From Phylloscopus collybita (taxonomy: Eukaryota > Chordata > Aves > Passeriformes > Phylloscopidae), in the NCBI GenBank assembly GCA_027886175.1, contig JAJNNQ010000011.1:6138001-6202000 (forward strand): DNA of 64,000 nt. The letters are read 5' to 3'. A program made the translations under genes and the position numbers. Position 1 is the stretch's first letter. Every line of letters starts with the position of its first letter. Shown here one piece after another: positions 15,101-26,110 of this stretch. The notes under the pieces are model-generated. The model had not been told where the DNA came from. It saw only the letters and a program-made list of their open reading frames with translations, and ran no database searches.

Positions 15101-15430
15101 AAAGCTTGGCAAAGCTGTAAGAGAGGCTGGCAGGGCTTTTGGCAGGGTTGGTTTTACGTGATGTGGCAGGGGATGAGATGGTTCCCTGTGAAGGAGAAGT
15201 GAAAATGCACATGAGGGTTCAGAGAGGAGCAGCAGCATCCACTGTGTCTGGGAGTGGCCAGTGGTGGGGAAGTGGGACTTCCCAGCTTCAATGGGGTTGG
15301 CAATGTGCCTAGTCTTCTATTTATGGATAATTTTTTTCCTTCAGAAAAGGAGGAGGAGATAGTGCCAAAGAAAGAAAAAACCCGACGGAAGAAGAAAGTC
15401 ATCCATGGAGCCACTGATGGTCAAGGCTGA
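198..15430 (+). CDS. HYDIN: HYDIN-like axonemal protein, 16 internal-to-terminal exons (5' end outside window)
   Basis: HYDIN is a very large scaffold of the ciliary central-pair apparatus built of ASH/MSP-type beta domains. Exons that join in frame with AG/GT borders: 198-433, 1173-1273, 1940-2075, 2527-2691, 4844-4996, 6884-7122, 7481-7736, 8719-8862, 9030-9173, 9659-9972, 10157-10277, 10842-10940, 11561-11770, 13031-13168, 14679-14856, 15345-15430. Together they give about 906 codons with no stop before TGA 15428-15430. Typical HYDIN segments are VTLCSNTV (exon 2), FQDKVKVFVENS (exon 6), VTFTFFGHANIVARVKA (exon 13) and EQVLEVYYLP (exon 15). The first exon needs a base from an upstream exon, so the gene starts left of the window. 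Exon 16 is a lysine-rich tail unlike the HYDIN core, so this looks like a shortened paralog covering only part of HYDIN. The intact frames argue against an old pseudogene. Family call firm; exact paralogy unknown. Confidence 0.85.
3076..3609 (-). mobile_element. Solo LTR in HYDIN-like intron 4
   Basis: The element ends in TGTT...AACA. It is flanked by 6-bp target-site duplications with one mismatch (TTACAA at 3070-3075, TTGCAA at 3610-3615). On the minus strand it has several CCAAT boxes, a TATA-like TTTAAAAG near 3288-3296 and AATAAA at 3136-3141. No retroviral internal sequence adjoins it. The 6-bp duplication fits ERVK or alpharetrovirus-type integrases. Confidence 0.75.
3962..4022 (+). 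repeat. Short imperfect tandem repeat GATTCTAAAGAA(ACTTCTAAG)
   Basis: About four imperfect units of 12-15 bp built on GATTCTAAAGAA / GCTTCTAAAAG in HYDIN-like intron 4. The rest of that intron (2692-4843) holds the solo LTR and a T-run at 4266-4280, with no other recognised element. Confidence 0.6.
5291..5345 (+). repeat. 12-bp tandem repeat (ATGGATTTCCCC)
   Basis: Three to four consecutive ATGGATTTCCCC-type units in HYDIN-like intron 5 (4997-6883). The intron also has a short TG run near 5798-5818 and a T-run at 6243-6256. No gene is seen in it. Confidence 0.7.
10531..10600 (-). mobile_element. CR1 LINE fragment
   Basis: The + strand carries a variant of the avian CR1 signature GAATGGTTTGGGTTGGAAGG followed by a GATGATGTAGTTCCAGCC-like stretch, so the CR1 lies on the minus strand. 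It is a short 5'-truncated remnant in HYDIN-like intron 11. Confidence 0.8.
12385..12790 (-). mobile_element. Probable LTR insertion in HYDIN-like intron 13
   Basis: The stretch differs in composition from the surrounding intron. On the minus strand it contains two TATAAA-type boxes (plus-strand TTTTTTATACCC near 12508 and CTTTATACC near 12556). The plus-strand start carries the GTTCATTAGTACCGAG-type sequence seen in avian LTR ends. No clear target-site duplication was found, so borders are approximate. Confidence 0.45.
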
Positions 15431-16028
15431 ACAACAGGTGAGTGTCCAACATCTCCAGGGCCTCTTCAGCCGAGGGGCTCCCCCAGCAGCATGCTGGGTC
15501 TGGTGGAAGAGGTGGAGGGGTTATTCCAACTTGGGTAATGGGAGGAGTAGCAGCTGTGCTCCCTCTCCAAGTTGCCTTTGCTTGTGGCCAGCCCATCCTC
15601 TGCACTCTCAGAGCTCTCAGAGAGATACTGCCATCATCAGATGATGAGATTTCTGGGCCACTTGCTGGCTTTGGGGAGCTTTTGGTCTGTTCTCTTTTGG
15701 GACTGAGAGAGAGATTTGTATTGAAGTCTTTATACCTATAAAGAGAGCAGAATATTCAGAGTCAGTGAAGGGCCAAGCACCAGCAAACTCTTCTTCTCTT
15801 GCACCGTAAATGGCAAGAAGGGCAACTGAACTGGTGAACTTGGTGATTTCCAAATGGCCTTATTCCTGATAGCCCTCATTTACTTTCCTTATTGGTGTAG
15901 ATTCCATGAAGCATCTCTCTCCTCTTCTGGAATACAGACATTAAGCAGAAACAATTGTTCTTTAAGCAAAAAACAACTTTGCCTGTTTCTCTACCTGTCT
16001 GATGGGAATGATGTGGTTTCTTCTCCAG

Positions 16029-16194
16029 TGCTACTGCCGACCTTGCAAATTCAGCTGAAGATCACGAAACTGAATCATCCATACATTCTTCAGAAGACAA
16101 ACCTCGAGAGATACCGAGAGATCAGAACCTCGAGGATTGGCGTTGGCACACCTCGTTTCCCAATAAAGCAGGGAAAATAATGACTTCTGTGTAG
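16029..16194 (+). CDS. Candidate 3'-terminal exon of the HYDIN-like gene, currently out of frame
   Basis: A TTCTCCAG acceptor at 16021-16028 opens a 54-codon frame (GCT at 16030 to TAG at 16192-16194) that is acidic and protein-like (for example EDHETESSIHSSEDKPREIP). An AATAAA at 16162-16167 lies inside it. To be read, the preceding exon would have to extend past the TGA at 15428 to the good donor CAACAG|GTGAGT at 15438 and be one base longer. So this is either a real last exon lost through a one-base deletion in exon 16, or 3' UTR. No transcript evidence. Confidence 0.3.
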
Positions 16195-17109
16195 AAACCT
16201 GTGAATGCTGAGCTCTCTAGGCAGGCATGGTGTAAACTTCATGAGATCCTGCACAGTCTTCCTCTGCTCCCAGATGAAGCTTTTCAGGACACAGAACTGC
16301 ATTCTGCCCACCCCTGTGACGCACCTGGAGCTTTTCTGGCCAGCCTTAAGCACTACCTGAAGTCCCCCCATGTCCCTTGCCACTGGAATTGGGTAGCTAA
16401 TACTCTAAACCCGTCTCATGACGCCAGTGACACCCTTACCATGACGGTGGATGATGGTCTGATAGCAAATACGTTACCTTGGTGGCACTTTGGCCCAGAT
16501 AGCACTGGGGATTGTGGCAGACTCGTAGAGAGAAGACTCTTGGTCCGGTGTGAGCTGTATGACACTGATTACATGGATCATCATGGCTAAACCTACTGCT
16601 ACGGTATCTAAATACTGTCACTGCAGTATAAAATAGAAGCAGGTCTAAGGGGCTATAAGCAGGTGTGGCCAGAAACCCACAGGTTTACATTCCTTGGCAT
16701 TGCAGAACTCACAGCGACAAAGCAACTCCAGAGCTGCTTCAGGATTTTATCTCCAGACATGGCTGGATCTTAGTTGGATCTGCAGTCAGAGGCACCAGGA
16801 AGCCAGCTGGGGCACGCAAGGAGCTCAAGTGGCACACGGGGAGGATGGCACGAGCCTTTCAGCACTTGCTCCTTGCCAGGTGCAAGGGAACCCTACGAGG
16901 CTCGGCGGGAGGCTGCAGCTCTTCCTCTGCCTTCTGGACCCCTTCCCATCAAGAATGGGATTTCACACTCCAGGAGAGCAGCCTCCCTGAGGTGCACTCC
17001 CAAAGGCAAAGGTATTCTAAAGTGAAATTCACTGCTCTGACCTGTGCCACTTTGCTTCTGAGTTTAACAAGAGGAGCCTCCCCACGAGCACCCCTTTTTG
17101 CAGATACAT
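16195..17109. other. Intergenic sequence without recognised features
   Basis: Some open frames exist here (for example 16201-16590), but none resembles a known protein or has splice support. Composition is ordinary. Nothing else is seen. Confidence 0.5.
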
Positions 17110-17900
17110 AGGATAGAAGAATGCATGAGTCTTATTATTTGCTTAAAAACAACATTATTATAAGCTTTAAGCAGATTTGTAACAAGAAGCTTTGAACTAT
17201 AGCTTTAGAAAATATAAAAGGAGTTGTAATCACCTTAATAAAAGAAAGAAGTGATCTTATCCCAAGCTAAGAATTGATGTTCCTGGAAAGGAATACTGGA
17301 CTGCCCTGGAAAGGGAAGCTAGACATCACCTTCACTGATTTACGACCCTGGAGAGGAAAGCTGGACCGCACCATCACTGAATTTCCATCCTGACAAAGGA
17401 AGCTGGACCTCACCATCATTTGATGTACACTTCTGAAGAAGGGAAGCTGGACATCATCTTCGCTAATGTACAACTTTAGGGTATAGAAATTATACATCAT
17501 CAATAGGAACTGATCACAATGGGGTATTAAAATTAAAGTTCACAAATAGAAACTAGGAGGAAATCAGAAAAAAAACCCTGCTGAGAAATGTTTATGAAGA
17601 TGCTCAATAAATACCAGCAAAAAATTTGTAGCCGGCGTGCAGCTGGAGGGGAGACCCCCACTGTACCCAGCGCGCTGCTTTGCTCACACTTTACCGCTTG
17701 AAATAATGAATAAATAAATTGGTTGCTGCTTGACATAGTGGCCGAGTCAAGCTCTTTATTCCTTACAACCGGACAGCGTTGCAATCACAAAGCAACACTT
17801 GCACAACATTATCACAGGAATGACTTACCCCCGTACAAAACCGTGGGAAGCACCTGAAACCACACACAGTTACAAACCGAAATGAACCTTAGAGGGCACA
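17110..17900. mobile_element. LTR/ERV-like AT-rich region
   Basis: AT-rich sequence with several AATAAA signals on both strands (17606-17611 and 17708-17717 on +, 17755-17760 on -). A segment around 17720-17760 (TTGCTGCTTGACATAGTGGC) has the look of an avian ERV LTR end. It contains the 43-bp tandem repeat listed separately. Family and borders are not established. Confidence 0.35.
17283..17480 (+). repeat. About 43-bp tandem repeat, 4-5 units
   Basis: Units begin GGAAGCTGGAC(A/C)TCACC and end near a TGATTTAC-type stretch, with starts near 17283, 17309, 17350, 17397 and 17443. The units are diverged, so the array is old. Confidence 0.75.
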
Positions 17901-17954
17901 TCCTTCTACACTCCTACTACTTAACCAGAGTTGAACTTCCCGTGTCCGTAACAC

Positions 17955-18200
17955 GGTGGGACCGTGCCATCTCCGAGGTCCTTTGCAGCGGCCTGGTTCT
18001 GTGAGCCGGTGCCGGGGGCTGCTGCGGGCGCTGCCCGGGCGGGCGCGGGGCGGAGGGCGCTGCGCAGCCGGGCCAGGGCGACGGGCGGGCCCCGGCGGCT
18101 CCGCGGCCATTCCACAGGGCGGCAGCGCGGGAGCCGCGCCACGGCCAAGGAGGGAGCGCAGCGAGCCGGGCAGACGGAGCAGATGATGGGGAAGGAGGGC
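17955..18200. promoter_or_regulatory. CpG-rich island-like stretch
   Basis: Dense CpG and GC (for example GGGCGGGCGCGGGGCGGAGG). Long open frames on both strands here are what GC-rich DNA gives by chance. It may be a promoter or first exon of an unidentified gene, as no coding match is seen. Confidence 0.4.
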
Positions 18201-18234
18201 GGCACAGGGCGCCGGGGACGCCAAGGAGGTGCGA

Positions 18235-18310
18235 GTCATCGGCTCAGAGGAAAGCCCTCCGTTCTCCTACCCGTAATTAGGAACATCAGTGCATGGGTTG
18301 GATTTCCCCC
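18235..18310. other. Short block shared with 53,655-53,730
   Basis: A stretch containing CTCAGAGG(A/G)AAGCCCT, CTCCTACCC(G/C)TAATTAGGA and GGATTTCCCC-like sequence also occurs at 53655-53730 in the same orientation. It contains kappa-B-like and GAAA-rich (ISRE-like) words, but function is unknown. Confidence 0.5.
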
Positions 18311-18835
18311 CAAAAGGGAAAGAAAAAATCAAACTCAAGGGAGGTGATGCCCCCCACCCATCCCGGGGGGTTCGGCCCCTCACCTTTCAGCCCCGGGAAC
18401 AGCGCCGGGACTGGGCGGGTCCGAAGCGGGACTGGGGGGGCATAGGGGGCTCCCCAGTACCGAGGGGGACCCTTGGGGCTCGGTCCTGTCCTTCCCCCGC
18501 CGTTATCTGTGGGGACCACCCTTATCACCAGGGACCCCCCACTCGCAAACTACCGGGGCCCCCCCACTGACCGGGACCCTCCCATCGTCTGCCACCCCTC
18601 CTTCAACGACCCCCCCAAAGCTCTAGGACCCTTCCCATCCTTGAGCCCCCGCAGTGCGCCAGGACCCCCCACTCACCGCCCCTCTCCCACCCATGGGAAC
18701 CCCCCCTCACCGCGTCCCCCCCCCGATCACAAGGACCCTCCCAATCCATGGGACCCCCGCACTCACCACGCACCCCCCTCAGAGCCCCCCGGGCCCAGCG
18801 CCGGGGCCGCTCCGCAGCCGAGGTACCCGAGAAAT
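18311..18835. repeat. C-rich imperfect tandem repeat (GGACCCCCCAC type)
   Basis: Irregular units of GGGACCCCCCACTCAC-like sequence. The composition and word use match the repeats in intron 1 of the MHC class I gene at 33.7-35.2 kb, suggesting that this stretch came from an MHC class I intron or flank. Confidence 0.5.
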
Positions 18836-18863
18836 GCCGCCCGCAGAGCCCGCCACTCGCCTC

Positions 18864-18914
18864 GATTGGCTGGTTCTGCCGTCACTCCTGGGTCTGACTG
18901 CGCGCTGATTGGGC
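18864..18914 (-). promoter_or_regulatory. CRE/CCAAT promoter module, unit 1
   Basis: On the minus strand it reads CCAATCAGCGCGCAG, spacer, GAGTGACGGC, spacer, CAGCCAATC. Read on + it is a CGTCA half-site followed 20 bp later by CTGATTGG. The same module recurs at 36375, 36626, 53403 and 56102. It lies just upstream of a probable non-coding first exon of the ZNF-a unit. Confidence 0.6.
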
Positions 18915-18956
18915 AGAGCAGAGCGGGGACACGCCCACGTCTCGCCCCCATCGCGT

Positions 18957-19029
18957 AGAAGAGCCGCCATTTTTTGGATCCTCTGTGCGGAGGAGGCGGC
19001 GGCGGAGCTCGGAGGCGGCTCCGGCGCAG
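18957..19029 (+). other. Probable non-coding first exon, unit 1 (ZNF-a)
   Basis: A YY1-like GCCGCCATTTT at 18964 is followed by a donor GGCGCAG|GTGGAAG at 19030. The same donor context (CCGGCGCAG|GTGGGAG) is found in the CpG islands of unit 3 (53293, minus strand) and unit 4 (56249), each oriented towards the ZNF coding exon of its unit. Splicing is inferred, not shown. Confidence 0.45.
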
Positions 19030-19139
19030 GTGGAAGCCGCGCTGGGTTGTGCCGGGGCTCGGGGCTCGGGGCTCGGGGCTCGGGGCTGGCTGCGGGCGGA
19101 GGGGGCGGCAGGGGGCTCTGGCTGTGACTGGGTTGTGCC

Positions 19140-19420
19140 GTGTCCTCGTTAATATGCACCCCCCTTTTGTATAACATCCGATATTCCTGGCTCTGTTCAG
19201 GCTTTGTTCTTCTTCTCTGTGTTGAGGAATTCAGCAGGACCTTGGCTGAGCAGCAGTCCGTGTCAATGAGTAACATTTTCTGAAACTGATGAGTTTCTCC
19301 CGTTCCTTCCTTATCTCCAAGTCCCCGTCCCTCTCTCCGAGCAGATTTCAGTCACTGACTCTGTTTTTGCTTCCTGGTTCCTCTTTGGTTTTGGGATTAT
19401 TCTCAGTGACCTCAATTCTG
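19140..19420 (-). mobile_element. Truncated 3' LTR (U3 part), unit 1
   Basis: Matches U3 of the fuller LTR at 52660-53000 (minus strand here). The match stops abruptly at 19140, where CpG-island intron sequence begins, so the TATA, R and U5 parts are missing. Confidence 0.65.
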
Positions 19421-20422
19421 AGAAAAACGAAAATTCAATCTTAGAATATTTTCCAAAAGTTTTCCTGGCCATCAGCCAAGGAACACCCTGCACATTAATG
19501 CAGCCTTATCTGTGTGCTGTTCCTTTACTGAGGTACATACATATTCATGAGTTTCATGCTCTACTCAAACATTCTTGGCTGCTTTTGATGGTTTAGAAAT
19601 TTTCTTTGTTTTGGTTTTCTGCTCTGGCTTATCTACATCACATCCTGCAGATCAGGTCCTGCTCATGGATAATCTGATCCCATCCCACGGTGAAATGTTG
19701 TGTTCTTGGTTTGAGTGGGTTGGTGGGCCAGACTGAGGGGCTGGATCTGTCTCCTTGGTTCTTATTTTGAGGACAGCTTGTAATCTAATGATGCCATTGA
19801 AATGATCAGTGGGTTCTCTGGCTCCTGATATGAATTTGTTGGGGTTCCCAGGGGCTGGTCCGTGGTGTTGTGGGATTTGTTCTGGTGGCCGTTTCATCTT
19901 TTCCCCTTTTTTGGGTGCTCCATCCAGCCAGGGCTGCATCAATTTGTCTCTTTTCTGTAGTTAAATCATCACATTCTTGGATTCCCAACTGATTTCTCTG
20001 AACTTGTGGCAGCAGAAACACTCCACTGCTCTGATGCTCCCTGTGTGACACAGACAGGGACAGCACATGTTGGACTGGGGAGAGGGGTGATTGCCTCCCA
20101 CTTATTTTAGTGAAGCTTTCTCAACATTTTCCGTTTGCTGTTTCCCTTTGCAGCTGAACCAATTTCTGTTGCAGAGTCAGAGATCCTCACTCTGGGCTCT
20201 GCCTTTAGCTGTGCAAATTCTGTCTTTGTGAGCAGGCAGAGCTTGGGCTGAGGGACAAAGGGAATCAGCCCAATTCCTGCCCCAGGCAAGGAGCCCCTGG
20301 TGCATTGTCCACACTTTTCCCCAGCAGGGTTAATTTGCATTTCTAAAGCTCCTCTCCTGCCTGCCTGGGGGAATCTCTCTTCCTTGGCAGGCACTGAATG
20401 ACTCATGTGTGCCATACACAAT

Positions 20423-20458
20423 CTTTTTTTTTTTTTTTTTTGCTTTTTTTTTTTTTAG
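20423..20458 (+). repeat. Poly-T tract inside the ERV
   Basis: A T-run interrupted by GC. The corresponding inverted copy has an A-run at 51835-51853. Confidence 0.8.
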
Positions 20459-21837
20459 ACAATATTCTGTTAACTGTTTCAGCGTTAAAGTGTCACCTTT
20501 AAAGCTGTTCTGGTTTTGCAAAATGGAATCTCAAGGTGACCTTTGAAAAACTGATTTACCAAACTTTTCTGATCACTGAGAGCCACACACAAACACACAC
20601 AAAAACATTCCAAAGCAATCAAAGGTTTTCTACTTCTTCTCCTAAGACTACAAATTGATTCTCACACCCCTGGCCCAAATCTAAATGGCAATATAAAATT
20701 AGAATTATTGCAAAAAATATTCTGATTGTAATCTTTTATCTGAAATTGGAAAACCGCAGAACTCTTCAACAAAATCTTATTGTCAGAGACTCAAGGCATT
20801 ACTTGATTCTGGCCAGGATGGGCAACAGAAATCATTTCACCCACACATAGCCCGGTGTGCAGAGAAAATCATTCCATGACATGTGAGCTTTACTGGATTT
20901 TTCCTAAACTTTTTACAGTCTGAACCCATAGAAATCCCTTGGTTTGATGTTCATTGCTTCCAGGTTGCTGAGGTCTCAGGATTTGATTTCCTGTTGGACC
21001 CGGATTCCTCTGCCTCTGATGTTAATCAGGTCTGCACTCCTGGAATTCCTTCTCAGCCTTTTCCAGCCCAGGTGTCTGCAGCTCTTCCAGGGGCAGTGTC
21101 TGGGCTGGGTGTTGGTTGCTGGTTGCTGATGGTCGTTGATGTTTTGCTGATGGTCGTTCTCTCTGTGGAGATCTTTTGGGCTCTTCCCAGTCTGGTGAGA
21201 TGTTCAACTCATCTCTGCTGAGTGCTGTAACATCCCTTCAAATAAAACCTTGAAAATTCCTTTCCCCGGGGCAAAGGCCAACCGAGGCTGAGTGGAGAAA
21301 TGAAATCAAAAAAAATTTTAAAGTCGGTCTCTTTTCCACCCATATAAGCCCAGCCAGCCCAGAGTGTGAGTGTGGCTGAGGCCCAGAGTGGAATTCTCCC
21401 GGTGTCTCCCCAGCCCCTGTGGCAGTGCAGGCACAGAAAGCCCTGAAGCTGCAGCAGTGGCAGCAAGGATTGGCCCGCAGTGCCTGGAGATGCCAAGGGA
21501 GGGTGCCCAGGCAGAGCATTCCAGCAGAGGATCTGTGGGCAGGCACAGGGGCTTCCCCCGCTGTGGAGCCCTGGCTGCTGCTCCCTTGCCTTCAGTGCAG
21601 GCTCAGCCGTGGCCTGTTTGACATTCCCAGGCAATTCCAGTTCCTTTGCTCAGCCTGGGAGAGCCATGGCTGGGGCATCAATCATTTGGGGTTTTTATTT
21701 TCTCCAGCTTTGTTCTCTTTCTCGTGTCCATCCCATAACACTGAGGCTGTCTGGGGTTACAAAGTCACACAATGTTCTGGCTGGAGCAGAGAATCCTCAG
21801 TGCAGGTCCTGCAATTCCCTGTTAATCCTCAGAACTG

Positions 21838-22674
21838 TCACATCTCCTTTTTAGTCCTGAGTAAGGTTACTTCTGAGATTCCTTGGACCTTCTCTGGGTA
21901 AATACACCAGAAAATTTCAGCCAAAATATGTCCCAAATATTTAATCTTTTTCTCGACCACTTCTGCTTTTTTATCAAATACTCCAAGATGCTTTTTAGCC
22001 TGAAAACTGAGCCATTTCACAGAGGCTTCTTCTACCACTTCTTCTTGTCCTCCTCACTGGAGCTGGTGTCACCCACACCCTGCAATAACCCAATCCCTGG
22101 GGGTGAGGTGAATTCTTTTGATGTTTTCTGCAGTGCTTGCCCCAATCAGGCTGGTGCTTCCCTGCATCCCTGCAGCAGGACCGTCCATGTCTTTCCCATT
22201 TTCCCTTCTCCCTCTTGTTCCCACTCCAAGGCCAAACCCTGTTCACCACACTGTGTGAGTGGGCATCCCCAGAAAGCATCTTTTCCATCAAGGGCAGAAT
22301 GGGAGCAGTGTGAGGAGGGAACCTGGTTCCAGATGGTGTCAGGATCTGAGACTGGGTGGGGTGCCTGGGTTTCAGAATCTCGTTTATTGTTCTTAGGTCC
22401 TGCACCATTCTGTGGATTCCATCTGATTTCCTGACTGGCAGCACAGGAGCATTACAGGGAGAGACCCCTGGCTCCAAAAGCCCTGCCTTTCCCAGGGGCT
22501 CAATACCAGGCTGTGAGCCCTTCCTTCCCTCCCTGGGAATAGGGGATTGCTTTTAGACCCCACTTGTCCTGGTGGCTTCAGAGGAATTTGGAGAGGCTGG
22601 GGATCTGATTTTCCCAATTTCCCTGGGGCTGCCCACACTTCTGGGTTCACTTCAGCCCAGGCCTTGCCAGACAT
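21838..22674 (-). pseudogene. ERV reverse transcriptase remnant (gammaretrovirus-like pol)
   Basis: Three short frames with RT hallmarks: a WAAPGKLGKSDPQPLQIPL-type RT entry (22674-22560), CNAPVLPV and VQDLRTINE (about 22450-22380), and a KYLGHIL motif (about 21950). Frameshifts and stops separate them, and the catalytic YXDD region is not seen. Class I ERV pol; not functional. Confidence 0.8.
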
Positions 22675-22885
22675 TTGTCACCAAGGTACAGGAGAACTAG
22701 CCTGTGTATCACCTTTGACAATATTAATTTGCATTCCCAATTTAGCCGTCAAATCCCTTCCCAGTGAATGACAATCACATTTAGGAGGAAATGAAAATTC
22801 CTGCATTTCCAACCCATCCCCACATCTGTTAATAGTGGTTGAATAAAACACAGCTGCTCATCTTTCCCACTTATCCCATGAATAA

Positions 22886-23860
22886 TCAAAGACATTTTTG
22901 GCCTTTTCCCCCCTTAGGTGTGAGATTGAGAGTGGATGGAGAGGCCCCTGTGTCTGTGAGGAAAGGCCTCCTGTCGATGCAGAGCCACCCTGAATGTTCT
23001 CCAGGGCTCCAGTGCGGTGGGTCCCTGGTGTGCTGGGAGCTCTGCCACCCCTCCCAGTCCATGTCCCTGCAGGGGTGGACTTGCTGCTGGTGAGGGTGCT
23101 GCTGTCTGTGCTTGCAGTGTCCTTGTGGCCTGCAGCTGGCAGCCTGATTCCTTGCCAGGGGCTGTTTGGGTGGGCTCTCCCCTGACCAGGAGGGCAATGC
23201 CTCTGCCAGGTCCTTGTGGCCGAGCCGGTGCCCTGGGTGCTGGGGCCCCCTTGGGCCCTGGGCTTGATCCCTCAGGGGCTGTAGAAACTCTGCCATGGCC
23301 TTTGCCTTCCCCTTGGCCTTTTCCTCCTCCCTTCTTGCCTTCTTCCCCTGCTGTGCCTTTCTGACCAAGTGCTGCAGGGGCTTCTTCTGCCCCTCCTACA
23401 GCCCCCCTGAGTTCCTGTGGGTGCTCATCCTCTGACAGCTGCTGAGCTTTCTGCAAAACCATTCATTTCTGCAGTGCACCAAGCAAAGTCATTCAATGAT
23501 AATCTCGATCATTGCAGGTGGAATCCACATTTCCCGTCTTCTTCCTCTTTCCCATCAATCTTTTTCTTCCTGCAGCGATTCCTGCTGCTGCTTCTTTCCT
23601 ACACCATATTCCTGCACATTCTCCTTCACCCTTTCCCTTCCCAGCACACCAAAGCCATCCATCCCCTGCTGTCTAAATCCCTTCTTGACTTCCCTCATTG
23701 CCCCCTGTGTGTCCATGTCCTTAATTACCTCTGGGAGAATGTGCAAACTGCCTCGACATTCCCACAAGGGACCCTTCAGAGATATTTTGGGATCATCATC
23801 CCTTTTGCTGGGACCCCTTCCCGGCTTTCCCTTTTCCACCCTGCATGGGTGCCCTGCCAT
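22886..23860 (-). pseudogene. ERV gag-protease remnant, unit 1
   Basis: The minus-strand frame 23368-22886 carries a Lys/Arg/Glu-rich gag tail and ends in the aspartyl-protease motif DTGAS at about 22954-22940. An overlapping frame 23860-23555 is the upstream gag portion. The two are in different frames, so gag is broken. Copies: 48056-48966 (+), 58694-59550 (-) and a short piece at 38220-38400 (-). Confidence 0.75.
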
Positions 23861-23959
23861 GTTTCCTCCCTGAAGATCCCAGTGTCCTCCCTGATGAGAT
23901 TTTCAGTGCTCTCTCCCTGCTGACTCTTCCCAGACCGCCCTGATCTCTTGCTTGTGTTC

Positions 23960-24235
23960 AGTCTCTTGATTGTACCCCCTTCATATGCACCCCACTTCTA
24001 TCTGGGTAGGGATATTCACAGCTCTGTTCACTCTTTGTTCTTCTTCTACTCGAAGTTCACGAATGTAGCAGGACCTTGGCTGAGCAGCAGTCTGTGTGGT
24101 CAGTGAATAACATTTTCTGGAACTGAGGGCTTCTTCTGTCCCTTCCTTATGTCCAAGTGCCTGGCCCTGTCTCCAAGCAGATTCCCAGCATCTGTTTGTA
24201 AAGACACTTTCCTCTTCCTTTCATGTCCCTTTTTA
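23960..24235 (-). mobile_element. Diverged LTR-like block upstream of ZNF-a
   Basis: Resembles the U3 block at 19140-19330 (shared AGCAGGACCTTGGCTGAGCA, AGTAACATTTTCTG-like and TTCCTTAT words) but is more diverged. It sits where units 2 and 3 carry a candidate ZNF exon ('exon A'). Same arrangement at 59560-59810. Confidence 0.6.
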
Positions 24236-24419
24236 CAGGAAGTCCTTTTGATTTAGAAGAGGTTTTGGCTGAGTCTTGATATTTGGGGAGTTTTTGATCT
24301 GTGTCTTGATATTTGGAGGACTTTTGGGCTGAATCTTTGTATTTTGGAGGTTCTTACAGACACAAGGTGCCCAATGATTTTTTGAGATGGACTTGGGCAA
24401 GGAGGAACCCCCAGCCTAA

Positions 24420-25220
<801 letters not shown>

Positions 25221-25306
25221 GGGAAGCCCTGGGAGTGCCCTGAGAGCGGGAAGAGCTTCGTGCGCTGCTCCAGCTCCATCCCCCGTGGGAGGATCGGCGT
25301 TGGATG
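25221..25306 (+). pseudogene. Fossil zinc finger after the ZNF-a stop
   Basis: Immediately after the TAA the frame continues with a decayed finger, KPWECPESGKSFVRCSSS: its second cysteine is serine and the histidines are lost. The same fossil follows ZNF-b and ZNF-d, so the ancestral array was longer by at least one finger. Confidence 0.7.
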
Positions 25307-25539
25307 ATCCCCAGTGACCCCTGTTGGGCAGAGCTGTGGTGATTTGTGTTCCTGGTGATCCCTGTTGGGAAGACACCTGGCTGGGGGGACTCCACAATTT
25401 CCTGTCTCCCCGTGGGCACCTGGATGAACGCAGGGGCAGGAACATCCATCAGGACACAGACAGACACTGGGAATTCCTTGGGGAGAGTGGATTTGTTGAC
25501 TTTCTGTAGCAGCACGTGTGGCAGCAGTGATCATCGTGT

Positions 25540-26110
25540 CCAGGGAGGTTCACCCGCTGGCAGGGAAGCAAACAAGGCAAGTCTCTTTATTAAGCTCTAC
25601 AATCCATTTTTTCCCCCCCACCCCGAACCAGTGAGGGGGTGAGGATGAAGAAGTTGATTGTGTGGTTTTTCTCAGTTATGTAGTGCCTGAGGTTTGTGGG
25701 TGGTACAGGGGGCAGGGCAGCGGGCAATTGACCATAGGGAGACACAAACTGGACACCAGGCCCCCACAGCCAACGGGGAAATAGGGAAAGGGGATAACAT
25801 GGGCAGGGGTGATGGGCTTGAGAAACCCAGGGAGAAGATTACACAACGTTTGCAGGGAGCTTTTGATCTTTGTTAGATCTGGGAGGGGTCGCTTTTCCAG
25901 GGCAAGGCAGTTGGAAATTCCTTTAATGGTGGAAAGGAATCCACAACTCCTCCGTTTTTAAATTGGCTGTAACAAGGGGATTCTAGTCTTTAGACTCCCT
26001 CCACAGGTCTGGGGCACTGAGCCAAGGCAACCCCTTTCACCTCTTCTGGGAAATGAGCCAAACCCACCTTCTTCTCAACCTCCAAGAAACCACCCTAATC
26101 CACAGTTAAA
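25540..26110 (-). mobile_element. LTR-like sequence
   Basis: Minus-strand AATAAA (25586-25591) next to a GCAGGGAAGCAAACAAGGCAA stretch, followed by sequence not shared with the other ZNF units. Interrupts the 3' flank of ZNF-a. Family not identified. Confidence 0.4.

Larger units (their letters stand above)
19140..24235 (-). mobile_element. Decayed gammaretrovirus-like ERV, antisense in the unit 1 intron
   Basis: On the minus strand the order is LTR-like block (24235-23960), gag, protease, reverse transcriptase, further decayed pol/env sequence (21640-19650) and a truncated 3' LTR (19340-19140). All frames are broken by stops and shifts, so it is not functional. It lies antisense between the CpG promoter and the ZNF-a coding exon. 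An inverted, closely similar copy occupies 47.85-53.0 kb, and a shorter one lies at 56.5-59.8 kb. Confidence 0.75.

Noticed and set aside
15405..15437. Alternative reading MEPLMVKAEQQ through the end of HYDIN-like exon 16
   Set aside because: Not in the frame entered from exon 15 and not in the phase of the downstream candidate exon; kept only as a sign that the exon 16 region may carry an indel.
16201..16590. 129-codon frame after the HYDIN-like gene
   Set aside because: Starts with GTG, has no recognised domain and no splice signals in phase; likely chance.
17889..18239. 116-codon minus-strand frame in the CpG-rich stretch
   Set aside because: Arg/Pro/Ala composition is expected from GC-rich DNA on several frames at once.
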